Below, one piece after another: positions 51,321 through 61,200 of a stretch of 64,000 bases of DNA (the stretch's first letter is position 1; every line of letters begins with the position of its first letter). The notes beneath the pieces are model-generated. The model saw nothing but the letters and a program-made list of their open reading frames with translations, was not told the DNA's origin and made no database searches. A program made the position numbers and the translations under genes. The stretch is from Filimonas zeae (GTDB lineage Bacteria > Bacteroidota > Bacteroidia > Chitinophagales > Chitinophagaceae): positions 682,001 through 746,000 of the forward strand of contig NZ_BMIB01000004.1 of the NCBI RefSeq assembly GCF_014641615.1. Direction: 5' to 3'.

Positions 51321-51782
51321 ATGATACAGCAAATTGACCGTGTAAGAAAAACCCGACAGTATGTACTGGACAAAATACGCCCATTGAGCACCGAACAATG
51401 GAACCTGGTACCCCATGGCTTTAACAACAATATTGTCTGGAATTTTGCGCATATGATTGCCGCACAGCAGGGCATCTGTTACCTGCGCGCAGGAGAAACT
51501 ATGCAGATAGAAGAGTCGTTTTACCACCTGTATAAGCCTGGCACCAAACCTACACAGTTTGTAGGGCCGGAAGAAATACAGGTAATCAAGTCCTTGTTTT
51601 TCACCACGCTGGATAGTCTGGAAACCGATCTGAAACAATCTGCCTTTGCCGGTTATCAGCCATGGACTACCCGGTATGGGGTAGAAATACATAACATTCA
51701 GGAAACACTTCATTTTCTGTTGTACCACGAAGGCTTACACGCGGGAATTATTACCGCCATGAAAAATATTGTAAGCCATTAG
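51321..51782 (+). CDS. DinB/YfiT-family four-helix metalloenzyme
   Basis: A 153-residue protein of the DinB (DNA damage-inducible, YfiT-like) fold, a four-helix bundle that often binds Zn or Ni with three histidines. Here they are likely H44 in NFAHMIAA and the pair in HEGLHAG near the C-terminus. Such proteins are thiol transferases or of unknown function; they are unrelated to the DinB polymerase IV. ATG 51321 fits the promoter at 51296-51303. It is divergent from the ABC ATPase gene. Confidence 0.88.
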   Translation: MIQQIDRVRKTRQYVLDKIRPLSTEQWNLVPHGFNNNIVWNFAHMIAAQQGICYLRAGETMQIEESFYHLYKPGTKPTQFVGPEEIQVIKSLFFTTLDSLETDLKQSAFAGYQPWTTRYGVEIHNIQETLHFLLYHEGLHAGIITAMKNIVSH

Positions 51783-51890
51783 CAGGCTGGCAGCAACTTA
51801 ATAGCCTCTTTTCTGTTATAGCCCTTATATGCACAAATTTTTAGCTACAAGGAACAAAACACCTCTAAAATTTGTGACGAGCCTAACCAT

Positions 51891-51898
51891 TAACTTTG
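51891..51898 (+). promoter_or_regulatory. Promoter of small acidic protein gene
   Basis: TAACTTTG fits TAnnTTTG, with a TTTG at 51871-51874 at about the -33 position (16 bases between). The predicted leader is about 18 bases. Confidence 0.65.
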
Positions 51899-51922
51899 AC
51901 TTCTAATAAAATCCATTTTACC

Positions 51923-52249
51923 ATGAGTGATTTTTTATACTGCCACAATCCGCTGGATGAAGACTTTGGCGAGTATGTGCTACACCTTCCACAGCCCAAC
52001 GCCCTGATTAAAGTAATTTTACTGGACGAACAGGATGCCATAGAAAGCGATGAGTTTGTTCATAAAACCTTTGTATATGATGATGGCGATATTGTAGAAG
52101 AATATCAGTTTGTATTTACGCCCTTTGCCCCTCTTGATAAAACAATATACACCGAAGACCTCATCATCAGCATACTGGATGCCGCATGGGATTACTGGGT
52201 AGATGTATTGCAGTGGGAAGATGAGGATGATGAAGACGACGACTATTAA
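51923..52249 (+). CDS. Small acidic protein of unknown function
   Basis: A 108-residue cytoplasmic protein with no signal or membrane segment and a strongly acidic C-terminus (EDEDDEDDDY). The body mixes short strands and helices (EYVLHLPQPNALIKVILLDEQD, DLIISILDAAWDYWVDVLQW). ATG 51923 is supported by the promoter and start spacing; an upstream TTG at 51896 overlaps the -7 box and is rejected. I do not recognise the family. Own promoter and terminator: monocistronic. Confidence 0.75.
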   Translation: MSDFLYCHNPLDEDFGEYVLHLPQPNALIKVILLDEQDAIESDEFVHKTFVYDDGDIVEEYQFVFTPFAPLDKTIYTEDLIISILDAAWDYWVDVLQWEDEDDEDDDY

Positions 52250-52278
52250 TACCAGCACCAAAAACTTTTTTATACGCA

Positions 52279-52300
52279 AAGAGCCCCTTCCGGGGCTCTT
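52279..52300. terminator. Bidirectional terminator between small acidic protein and PorE-like gene
   Basis: AAGAGCCCC (52279-52287) and GGGGCTCTT (52292-52300) are perfect 9-bp arms with a 4-base loop, followed by GTTGTTTTTA on the plus strand, between convergent genes. Confidence 0.88.
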
Positions 52301-52327
52301 GTTGTTTTTATTACTACGCTAATACCG

Positions 52328-54337
52328 CTATTTACTCAACACTTTAAATTCCGTTCTTCTGTTCTGTTTACGGCCTTCCGCATTGTCAGAACCATCTTCG
52401 TTTGAGTTAGGTGCAACAGGTACCGTATCGCCATAACCCACTGCTTTCAGGCGGGCTGCATCAATGCCTTTGCTTACCAGGTAAGCTACTACATTGTCTG
52501 CACGTTGCTGACTCAGTTTGCGGTTATACGCTTTTCTGCCAATGCTATCCGTATGCCCGCTTATTTCAATAGTCATAGCCGGGTTTTCTGTTAACAGCTG
52601 TACCAGCTCATCCAAAGCACCTTTAGATTCATCCAGCACGGTAGCTTTATTCAGTTCATAATACACATGCTCCATTACTTTCGCCTTACCCACTTCCAGT
52701 TCCGGTTTGGCCGGAACTTTTACCAGGCATAAAGAGGGGTTGGTTACAATTACCACTTCTTCATCTGCAGGGGCAGTAAACGAAACGCTACCCTGCTCGT
52801 ACTGCTGTACAGTAGCTATTACTTTCAGCGGCTGAAATTCTTCCAGTGTAAAAGAATATCGTCCTTCCGCATTCGTTTGCTGCCTGCCCACAGGGCGGCC
52901 GCTTACCGTATCCAGTAACGCTACCTCTGCATTAGCCAGCGGGCTGCCGGTACCGCAATCTATTACTATACCGGAAACTACCCTTGCAGGCTGCTTCTTC
53001 TGTACAGCTACTATTTCCAGACAGCAGGCGCTGGAGCGGTCAGAACTGATCAGCGCATCGGCCAGCAGGTTTTTAGTATTTCCTTTTGCAGCAAAGTACA
53101 TATCGTCTTTCACCGAGTTAACGGGGTAGCCCATGTTTTTAGCGGCTGCCCACTGGCCCGGCGTTCCCTTGGCACTGTATAAATCATATCCACCCATACC
53201 TATACGGCCATTGCTGCTAAACACCAGTGTACGCGTAGTTGCATGATAATAGGGCGCCTGTTCATCAGCAGCAGTATTAATAGCGGTTCCCAGGTTTTGT
53301 ACCTTACCGGCATGTCCGCTGGCATCCATTTCTGCCATCCATATATCATAACCACCCTGGCCGCTTTTTCTATCGCTGGCAAACAGCAAATACGTACCAT
53401 CGGCACTGATAAAAGGTTGCTGGTTATTGGTGCCGGCTTCGTTTACAGAAGCTTCCAGCGCCACAGGGTCAGACCAGTTTTCTCCTGTGCGGTCGCTGCG
53501 GTAAATAGCAGCCGACTTTTGTCCGTCCTTCACCGTCCACCGGGTAATATACATGCGGCGACCGTCTGCACTTACACTTACCACACCCTGGTGGGCACCG
53601 GCAGGTTGCGGCAGGCCCGCTTTAGCAGCGCCTTCCGCAGCACTGTTATATGCCGCTTCATATACCCTGTTGGTATGCAGCGTGTTTTTAGCCGCATCTT
53701 TATCTGCACGGGTAGAGGTAAATAATAAAGTATTATCATTCAGCCATACCGGCGCATAGGTTGCACCTTCTGCATTTAAAGCGGGTTTGGTAACCGTATA
53801 CAACTTCGCATCTTCTTTCTTCAGCTGTGCCTGAATAAAACGCAGGCTTTCCAACTCCTGTTTAGCCTGGGCCGTATAGTTGTCCGCTGTAGCATAATTT
53901 TTCAGAAACTCCTGATAAGCCGCTTCGGCATCTGCATATTTTTCCAGCTTCTTCAGTACGCCTGCATAATGAAATTGCGCCAGCGGAAAAGCCTGTGCGC
54001 CTGCCGCAGTGGCCTCTTTATAAAACGGCTCAGCCTTGCTGTAATAAGTAAGTTTACGGTAGCTCTCTGCCAGGTTATATACTGCCTGCACACGGCTACT
54101 GCTGCCTTTGGGAGATTTTGAACCTGCTTTCAGCGATTCGGCTACATAAGGGTCGTAGTTATCGCCTCCTGTTTTAGAAGTGGCCGCGGTAAGATATTTT
54201 TCATAGTAATTGCTGGCAGAAGAGTAATCACCCTTTGAGTAATAGTTATCCGCCGCTTTCAGATAATTATAAGTAAACTGTGCCTGCACCATCATACCGC
54301 TTAACAGCAGCGCCGCACTTAAGTATATTTTTTTCAT
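52328..54337 (-). CDS. PorE-like OmpA-family protein of the T9SS (TPR, beta-propeller, CRD, OmpA)
   Basis: A 669-residue exported protein (signal peptide 1-19). Domains in order: TPR-like helices (about 25-150), WD40/PD40-like beta-propeller blades (about 185-400; ISADGTYLLFASDRKSGQGGYDIW), a carboxypeptidase-regulatory-like domain (about 450-540), and a C-terminal OmpA peptidoglycan-binding domain (ISGHTDSIGRKAYNRKLSQQRAD). This four-domain order is that of PorE of Porphyromonas gingivalis, which tethers the T9SS to peptidoglycan. It follows the PorP/SprF gene on the same strand by 36 bases, so the two are probably co-transcribed with the giant substrates upstream. Confidence 0.92.
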   Translation of the reverse strand: MKKIYLSAALLLSGMMVQAQFTYNYLKAADNYYSKGDYSSASNYYEKYLTAATSKTGGDNYDPYVAESLKAGSKSPKGSSSRVQAVYNLAESYRKLTYYSKAEPFYKEATAAGAQAFPLAQFHYAGVLKKLEKYADAEAAYQEFLKNYATADNYTAQAKQELESLRFIQAQLKKEDAKLYTVTKPALNAEGATYAPVWLNDNTLLFTSTRADKDAAKNTLHTNRVYEAAYNSAAEGAAKAGLPQPAGAHQGVVSVSADGRRMYITRWTVKDGQKSAAIYRSDRTGENWSDPVALEASVNEAGTNNQQPFISADGTYLLFASDRKSGQGGYDIWMAEMDASGHAGKVQNLGTAINTAADEQAPYYHATTRTLVFSSNGRIGMGGYDLYSAKGTPGQWAAAKNMGYPVNSVKDDMYFAAKGNTKNLLADALISSDRSSACCLEIVAVQKKQPARVVSGIVIDCGTGSPLANAEVALLDTVSGRPVGRQQTNAEGRYSFTLEEFQPLKVIATVQQYEQGSVSFTAPADEEVVIVTNPSLCLVKVPAKPELEVGKAKVMEHVYYELNKATVLDESKGALDELVQLLTENPAMTIEISGHTDSIGRKAYNRKLSQQRADNVVAYLVSKGIDAARLKAVGYGDTVPVAPNSNEDGSDNAEGRKQNRRTEFKVLSK

Positions 54338-54373
54338 AACAGATTGTAGTGGTTTGAATGAGATAACAAAAAA

Positions 54374-55390
54374 TTACAGTCGTGGACAAACAAATTCCAC
54401 TTCCTCCGTTTTTACTTTTTTACGGATAATGGTTGAGAGCGACAGTTCAAAACTGTTAGCGCCTCTGGCAATTTTACCCAGGTCAGATGTATTGATATCA
54501 TAGCTGGCACCCAATACCCAGTCCTTATACGTAAAGCCCACAAACGGAGATATTGCATCATTCAGGCGCAGGTTAGCCCCCAGCATTACATCGGTAGTTT
54601 CTGTGGCCCTGCTTTGTAAAAACGCACCTATCATTTTTTCCTGCGCACTACCCTGTTTCATGTACAAGGCGTTAGGTGTAATGCTCATGGTTTCAGAAAG
54701 CATAATACGTACACCGGCATGGAAAGTATAGCGCATAGCCAGTTTGGCTTCTTCGCTTTTCTCCATAAACTTATCTGCCGGGCGGGTAAGATGCGATACA
54801 CTGAAGCCCGCAAACAGGTTGGCTTTTTTGCCCGGTGTAGCATCAAAATACAACACACCTGCACCCGCATCAAAATTGGTAGAGGCAGTGCGCGCAAAGC
54901 TTTCACCAGCGGCCATACCAGGATCAAACTCCCCGGTAGCGGGGTTATACTGATTGCCAAAGCTGGCTTTGGTAGGGTCAAACTTTTTTTGAATAATACC
55001 TGCCTGCAGGCCCAGGTTTAAACGGTGGTAGCCATTGCGGCCAAACCGTACACCCGAAAAGGCAAAGCTGCCGTAAGCAGTGGAATAACTGTAACCACCA
55101 TCGCCCGCCCGCTGTTGTAAGGCACTTACACCAAAGCTTGCATTGCGCGAGGTGTTAAAGTCGGCCGATATGCCCGGTGTTTTATACGGGGAGGTAACAT
55201 TGCCCCACTGACTTCTGTATATGCCCGATACCCGCACATCACCATCAAACACACCGGTAAGCGCCGGGTTTAACCACGATGGGTAAATGTAGTATTGCGT
55301 ATAATGCGGATCCTGCGCCTTCAGCTGGTTAGCCGCTGTACCCACCAGCAGCGCTAACGAAGTGCTTATTAAAATGCGTCTTGTTCTCAT
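54374..55390 (-). CDS. PorP/SprF-family T9SS membrane protein
   Basis: A 338-residue outer-membrane protein. It begins with a signal peptide and the family opening QDPHYTQYYIYPSWLNPALTGVFDGDVRVSGIYRSQW, then continues as barrel strands with FGVSALQQRAGDGGYSY. PorP/SprF proteins sit with T9SS and, in Flavobacterium, SprF is needed for export of the adhesin SprB encoded next to it. Here it lies directly downstream of two complete and one partial giant type-B-sorted protein on the minus strand, so it is likely dedicated to them. The PorE-like gene follows. Confidence 0.94.
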   Translation of the reverse strand: MRTRRILISTSLALLVGTAANQLKAQDPHYTQYYIYPSWLNPALTGVFDGDVRVSGIYRSQWGNVTSPYKTPGISADFNTSRNASFGVSALQQRAGDGGYSYSTAYGSFAFSGVRFGRNGYHRLNLGLQAGIIQKKFDPTKASFGNQYNPATGEFDPGMAAGESFARTASTNFDAGAGVLYFDATPGKKANLFAGFSVSHLTRPADKFMEKSEEAKLAMRYTFHAGVRIMLSETMSITPNALYMKQGSAQEKMIGAFLQSRATETTDVMLGANLRLNDAISPFVGFTYKDWVLGASYDINTSDLGKIARGANSFELSLSTIIRKKVKTEEVEFVCPRL

Positions 55391-55433
55391 ATTTTCTTTT
55401 AGTTAGTTATGGATAAAACTTTTTTACACATTA

Positions 55434-58259
55434 TTATCGTACAATAGTTACCGAACCCTGTAGCTGCCCCATACCATTCTTCAACTGAATCATATAATAG
55501 TACACACCTGTTGGTAAAGGTTTGCCATTAGCCATACCATCCCACGCACGGCTGTAGCCTGCTGAGCGGAAAACCTGTTGCCCGTAGCGGTTATACACTG
55601 CCACTACTACGCCCGCATAGTCCGCTAAACCGGGTATTACCCAGGTATCATGAATGCCATCTCCATTGGGAGAAAACACTCCAGGCACCTCTACCGGCTT
55701 AAGTACTTCCACCACCAGCTCATCACTTGCCCGGCACCCATGTATATTGGTAGCAGTAAGCAGGTACACCCGGTCGTGCTGCACAAGCAGGTTGGGGTTT
55801 AAACGTGCAGCATCAGACAATCCCGCAGCCGGCGTCCATACAAAGCGCGTGGTAATTGTATCTGCTGCGGTTGCCGCTATCTTTACTACGCTGCCTGCTT
55901 TGGCAATAATGGCAGGTCCGGCATCTATTACCGGTAAGCTATGTACCACGGCCTGCCCATCTGTAGTTGCCTCACATCCCTGATTGCTGGTAACGGTTAA
56001 CTGTATGGTATAAGTTGCCGCAGTGGCAAAGCGTTTTACTACCTGCGGCAATTCTGCACGACTGCCATCCGAAAACTGCCAGTTGCGGCGTTCTATAGTA
56101 CCAGCGTTAATAGTACTGTTATCAGTAAACAACTGCTCTTCCCCCACACATACATCTTCCGGCTGCACAGCAAAGGCAGCTACCGGTTTGCCCGTAAGCG
56201 TAATGCTGCGTACACTATCTGCCACACAACCTGTTGCAGACACTGCCTTCAATTGTATGTGGTATACACCGGGCCACCATTCTTTATCTACATTTCTTTC
56301 CCCTGCTGTATAGGTTTCACCAGCACCCGTTAACACCCAATTCCATTTTGTTACCAACTGCCCGTCTGCAAAAAGGGAATCACCTTTTAAAGCAACGCTT
56401 TGCAAATCGCTGCAAGCCTTATAAGCCACTTCAAAACCAGCTACCGGCGCAGCTTTTACCTGTATGCGGTAAGCAATCTGTTCTTTATGGTCGCAGTTTT
56501 CTACGGCAGGATATACAGTGTATACCGGAATATCATATACCCCTGCGCTGTTAAAACGATAGGTATCAGGCAGGGTATAGGTATACCAGGTTTGCCCGTT
56601 CAGCGTTTCTGTTTTCTCCGGCACGGGTGTACGCTGCACCACATCTGCTGCCGGAGCAGCCACTGCCGTCATTGCACTTAAGCGCCAGTTAATTTCCACC
56701 GGCTTATACCGCATCAGCAGCGATAGTTTAACCGGCGTATTTACACAGGTATAGGCATGGTAGCCACCTGCTATGTCCATTACGTTATGTATAGCTGCTT
56801 TGCCAGATACATTCTGCAGGTTAGTGCCTGCATTAAATCCGTACGATTCACCGCTACCCAGGCCATACGTAATAGCCATAAAGGCCGAATCGCTTTCCAC
56901 AGCGCAATGTGCATCTGCAGCATCCCATCTTTTTATTACTACGGTGTAACCGGGCAGGTTAGGGTGTGCATACTGAGTGGTCCACGCATGTAACGCGCCA
57001 TCTATTTTTAATGAAGCCACACCTTCGTTCTTTATCAGCAGGGTAAGATAGTTTACCGTAATACTGCCCTGGCGGGAACGGTAAAACACTGTTTTGTTTA
57101 CTGCCTGTTCCAGCGGACTCAGATACATCAGTTCCGGATCACCCTTGCCTACATTAAAACAACTGCCTTCTGAGGGAATAGATTGCAGCAATAGCACGGG
57201 CTGGTCTGTTTCAATATAATCAGCTTTATCACTCTGGTACTCGTAGTAATTGCCATTTAAACCATACAGGCGCATACCGTTTTTAACCACCACCGTAGCC
57301 GGGTCTTTTACCACAATGCGGAATACGTTTACGTTGGGCTTATCCGCCGCGCCATCCGTACTGGTAGGTGCAGTAATATATCTTGCTCCCCAGGCGTTTA
57401 CCGGAAACACCTGCTGCATCAGCGGGTCGCTGCTAACAGCTCCCGTGCTGGTGCAGGCCACCCCTGTTCCGCTGCTGCCGGCAAACACAGCTACCGGAAA
57501 ACATTTACCTTCTGTGTTACCTATAGCAGCTATTTGCGAGCCCGATAAATCCTGCCCTTCTGCCTGGTTAATGCCTGCACCCAGCAACTGATAAATTTCT
57601 CCCTCCTGTAAGGTTATTTCAAATGCTTCGCCTGCACGCTTTCCGTTGCGTGTAGCAGCCGAAGGTATTATCCTTACTCTGGTATTGTTTTCATGGGCTA
57701 TTACATATATCCACGAAAAACAATTGCCGCTGGCGGTAGCATTATTTTGTTTTACCGAGGCAGATACATAATTGTACCCCCAGGTATTCACCGGCAACAG
57801 CATACTGGTAGCCATAGCGCCTGTAGCGGTCAGCTGCGCATAACAGGCAATAGGTTCAGAGCTGGTGATATGAATGCCCCTGCGCGAAAAAACACCTTCC
57901 GATCCGGTACCACCCCCGCCGGGCGGCGGAGTGTACAACCGGCAGTCAATGGCTGCCTGTGGCGCTCCCGCAGGCAGTACAGCACTCTTCAGTACAGATT
58001 GCGCAGCAACATCATACTCCTGCCGGTAGGCAGTACCGGGAATAGTAACTATTATATGCGCTGGTTTTTCACCGGCAACAAAACACAACGCCATCTGCTG
58101 CGAGTTGGCAAGACCAGCCGCAATACCAGGTTCCATAAACTGATGGTGTCCGTATCCTGCCCAAAACTCGCTTCCTCTGTTAGAAAGCTGTTGGGCCAGT
58201 GCCACACCCTTATTTACAAAACCTGTTATCAGCATCAGTATGTGAATTATATATTTCAT
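55434..58259 (-). CDS. T9SS type B-sorted protein with IgGFc-binding-like N-terminus and PKD domains
   Basis: A 941-residue secreted protein. Signal peptide (about 1-22), then an IgGFc-binding-like beta region (about 26-490; SNRGSEFWAGYGHHQF, GIHITSSEPIACYAQL, VFRIVVKDPATVVVKNG). A cysteine-bearing beta region and PKD repeats follow (FSDGSRAELPQVVKRF). The C-terminal gliding-motility/type B sorting domain (about 855-941) is VPGVFSPNGDGIHDTWVIPG ... YNRYGQQVFRSAGYSRAWDG ... PTGVYYYMIQLKNG. Such domains send the protein through the T9SS to the surface. It is 21 bases after the larger paralogue and 43 bases before the PorP/SprF gene, same strand. Confidence 0.9.
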   Translation of the reverse strand: MKYIIHILMLITGFVNKGVALAQQLSNRGSEFWAGYGHHQFMEPGIAAGLANSQQMALCFVAGEKPAHIIVTIPGTAYRQEYDVAAQSVLKSAVLPAGAPQAAIDCRLYTPPPGGGGTGSEGVFSRRGIHITSSEPIACYAQLTATGAMATSMLLPVNTWGYNYVSASVKQNNATASGNCFSWIYVIAHENNTRVRIIPSAATRNGKRAGEAFEITLQEGEIYQLLGAGINQAEGQDLSGSQIAAIGNTEGKCFPVAVFAGSSGTGVACTSTGAVSSDPLMQQVFPVNAWGARYITAPTSTDGAADKPNVNVFRIVVKDPATVVVKNGMRLYGLNGNYYEYQSDKADYIETDQPVLLLQSIPSEGSCFNVGKGDPELMYLSPLEQAVNKTVFYRSRQGSITVNYLTLLIKNEGVASLKIDGALHAWTTQYAHPNLPGYTVVIKRWDAADAHCAVESDSAFMAITYGLGSGESYGFNAGTNLQNVSGKAAIHNVMDIAGGYHAYTCVNTPVKLSLLMRYKPVEINWRLSAMTAVAAPAADVVQRTPVPEKTETLNGQTWYTYTLPDTYRFNSAGVYDIPVYTVYPAVENCDHKEQIAYRIQVKAAPVAGFEVAYKACSDLQSVALKGDSLFADGQLVTKWNWVLTGAGETYTAGERNVDKEWWPGVYHIQLKAVSATGCVADSVRSITLTGKPVAAFAVQPEDVCVGEEQLFTDNSTINAGTIERRNWQFSDGSRAELPQVVKRFATAATYTIQLTVTSNQGCEATTDGQAVVHSLPVIDAGPAIIAKAGSVVKIAATAADTITTRFVWTPAAGLSDAARLNPNLLVQHDRVYLLTATNIHGCRASDELVVEVLKPVEVPGVFSPNGDGIHDTWVIPGLADYAGVVVAVYNRYGQQVFRSAGYSRAWDGMANGKPLPTGVYYYMIQLKNGMGQLQGSVTIVR

Positions 58260-58280
58260 ACCCAGGCTTGCTGCATTCTA

Positions 58281-61200
58281 TTATCTGATAATTGTAACAC
58301 TACCAGTAAGCGCAGGTTGCCCATTGTTCAATTGAATAATATAATAATAAACACCACCAGGTACGGGTGTTCCGTTTACCGTACCATCCCATGGCTTTGC
58401 GTCGCCCTTAAACAATATCACCTTTTGTCCATACCGGTTAAACAGCTGCACCACCGCCCCTGCATACATGTTCAGGTTTTTAATCAGCCAGGTATCATTA
58501 ATGCCATCACCATTGGGCGTAAATATGTTAGGCACTACCAACGGGCGCTGCACCAGAATCTGCACCTCATCGGTAGCCGTACAATTATTTTCTCCGGTAG
58601 CAGTAAGCGTTAATACTGCATCTTCTTTCACACGTACAGTAGGCTGTAGTATGGCAGCATTACTTACCAGCTGTGCAGGCGACCACGCAAACTGAAGCCG
58701 GGTTGAGTTAGCCGTTGCCTTCAGTTGTACCAGCTCATCTTCCTCCGCAGCAATATCTGCACCCGCATCTATTATTGGTTGCAGGTAAACCATTACTACT
58801 TTAGAAGCCAGGGCAGAGCTACAGCCCTTTGCATTAGTTACAGTAAGTGTTACGGTATAAGTACCGGAAGAAGTATACGTTTTAGAGGCATTTCTGCTGC
58901 TGGCAACAGTACCATCGCCAAAGCTCCAGGCCCATGTGGCAAGCGTACTTCCGGGTGCCGTGCTGGTATTGGTAAATACAGCTGGTGTACCCTGGCACAA
59001 AGCGGTAGTAGCCGCATCAAAACCCGCCACAGGCTGGCTGAAAAACTGGTCAGCCACTTTAGTTATGCTATCTGCACACCCACCTGTTGCAGCAGCTATC
59101 AGTTTTACCTGATAATTACCTGCTGTTGTATAGGTATGCACCGGATCAGTTTCTACAGAAGTGGTATTATCTCCAAAACTCCATTTATAGCTTAATGCAG
59201 TTCCATCTGCCGGGGCGGATTTATTTACAAATGCTGCTTTGCCTTCGGGCATACATATAGCAGCCGGAGTTTGAAAATCCACTTTAGGCAATGCCTGTAT
59301 CTGTAAAGCGTTAGTAATGGTATCCGCACAGCCGTTATTACCGGCAGCTATCAGTTGTACATCATAACGTTTAACCGTAGTATACACTTTTGTAAAAGGG
59401 GCAGCAGTATTGTATTCCGCCTGGGTACCATCACCCATATTCCATTTACGGGTGGTAACAGACCCTCCATTCAGGGTAGATGCATCGGTAAAAGTAATAG
59501 TACCACCGGCACATGTGCTGCCCGTATAAGTAAATTGAGCCAATGGCTTAGGTTTCACTACTATAGTAGTGGATACAGAATCAGCACAGCCTTTTGAGGT
59601 GGTAAAAATACACCAGATAGTATGTGTACCTACCCCTGCCACGGCAGGATAAAATTTACCATCATTTTCCACACCCGGCCCTCTGTAATAACCAGTACCG
59701 GCAACACCATTGGTTACGGCTGCCGTGGCAACAGACACCGGTGCTTTTTCGTTTACACATACCGCAGGCAAAGCAGCGTAAGCAAGTACCGCACGCGGGC
59801 TGAAAGCAGCTTTTAATACCGTATCGGCACTACACCCTCTGTTGGTGGTTACTTTATAGGTAATCAGATATTCATTGGCACCAAATAAATGCGAGGGGTT
59901 AGCCACCGTAGCTGTATTGGGGTTATCAGGCGTACTGGATATATCGCCAAAATCCCAGCTATAACCACTGATGGTTTGCGCATCGGCCACGGTAGACTTA
60001 CTGGTAAAACTAATGCGGCCACCGGCAGGCAGGCAACCCTCATCATACTCTACATCCAGCTTTGGAAGTGCATACACAGGAATGGTTTGGTAAGCCGTAT
60101 CGCTGATACAGCCGGCACTATACTTTACTACATGTTTTACGGTTACAGCAGCCGCATGTGCCGGATAGGCGTGAGTTTGCGTATGTCCGTTTTCAGTAAC
60201 CTTTACCGGTGTGCCTTCCCCAAAATCCCAGTACCATTCTTTAATACCCGCCTGTGGCACTGTTTCAGTAAACGTGGTGCCTGTTTGCGTACAAACCGTT
60301 CCCGATGCCGCAAAGGCAGGCACAGCCGGCTTGTCAGATAAGCTGAACGGTTTGGTAGTATCACATATACAACCGTTATTATCTACTGCCACCAGTTTTG
60401 CGGAGTGGTTACCCAAATCAAACAGGTGTTTTACCTGCTGCCCTGTGGCTGTAGCTGCCACCGCATTGTTCATAAAACGCCACTCCCACCTTAATACATC
60501 TGCACCATCCGTAAATTTGGGTGCTGCTTCAAAACCAATCAGTTCCTGTGTTTTACAGTTTTCATATACAATACTGAAGTCTGTTTTTTGTGCCTTCTCT
60601 ACTATTACCTGGTAAGGTATCTGCTCGGTATTACTGCATACATCTACCGTTGGGTGTGTAGTATATACCGGCACCGTAATGTAACCGGATGTGGTAAACT
60701 GATAAGTACCCGGCAGGGAATAACGGTAATAGGTAACCCCAAACACCTGCACTTCCCCTTCTGCCACAGGACTATTGATTACTACGTCTGTGGCGGGCGT
60801 TATTTTATCTGCAATTTCACTCAGCTTCCACTCAATACGCGTGGGCTGGTAACGCATCAGCACAGATAACTGCACCGGCGTTTGTGCACAGGTATAGCTG
60901 TTAGCAGTGTCGCCTGTATTGTATACGTTTTTATATTCAGGAAAACCATTGAGGTTGTTGATATAAGTACCTGCATTATACCCATACGATTCTGCATCTG
61001 AAAAGCCATAGGTAATAGCTGTAAATGCAGAATCGCTTTCAACTATACACTGCGTGGGGGCCCTTACGTCTGTATTAGAACGCGTATTCCACCTGCGTAC
61101 CACAACCGTATATCCGTTCAGATAAGGATGCGGATAAGTATGCGAAAAATCCTGTTTTTTGCCATCTATGGTAAGTGAGGCAACGCCGGCAGTGGGCACT

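Noticed and set aside
51321..51782. DinB gene as DNA polymerase IV
   Set aside because: At 153 residues with a His-based four-helix bundle it belongs to the YfiT/DinB fold, not to Y-family polymerases.
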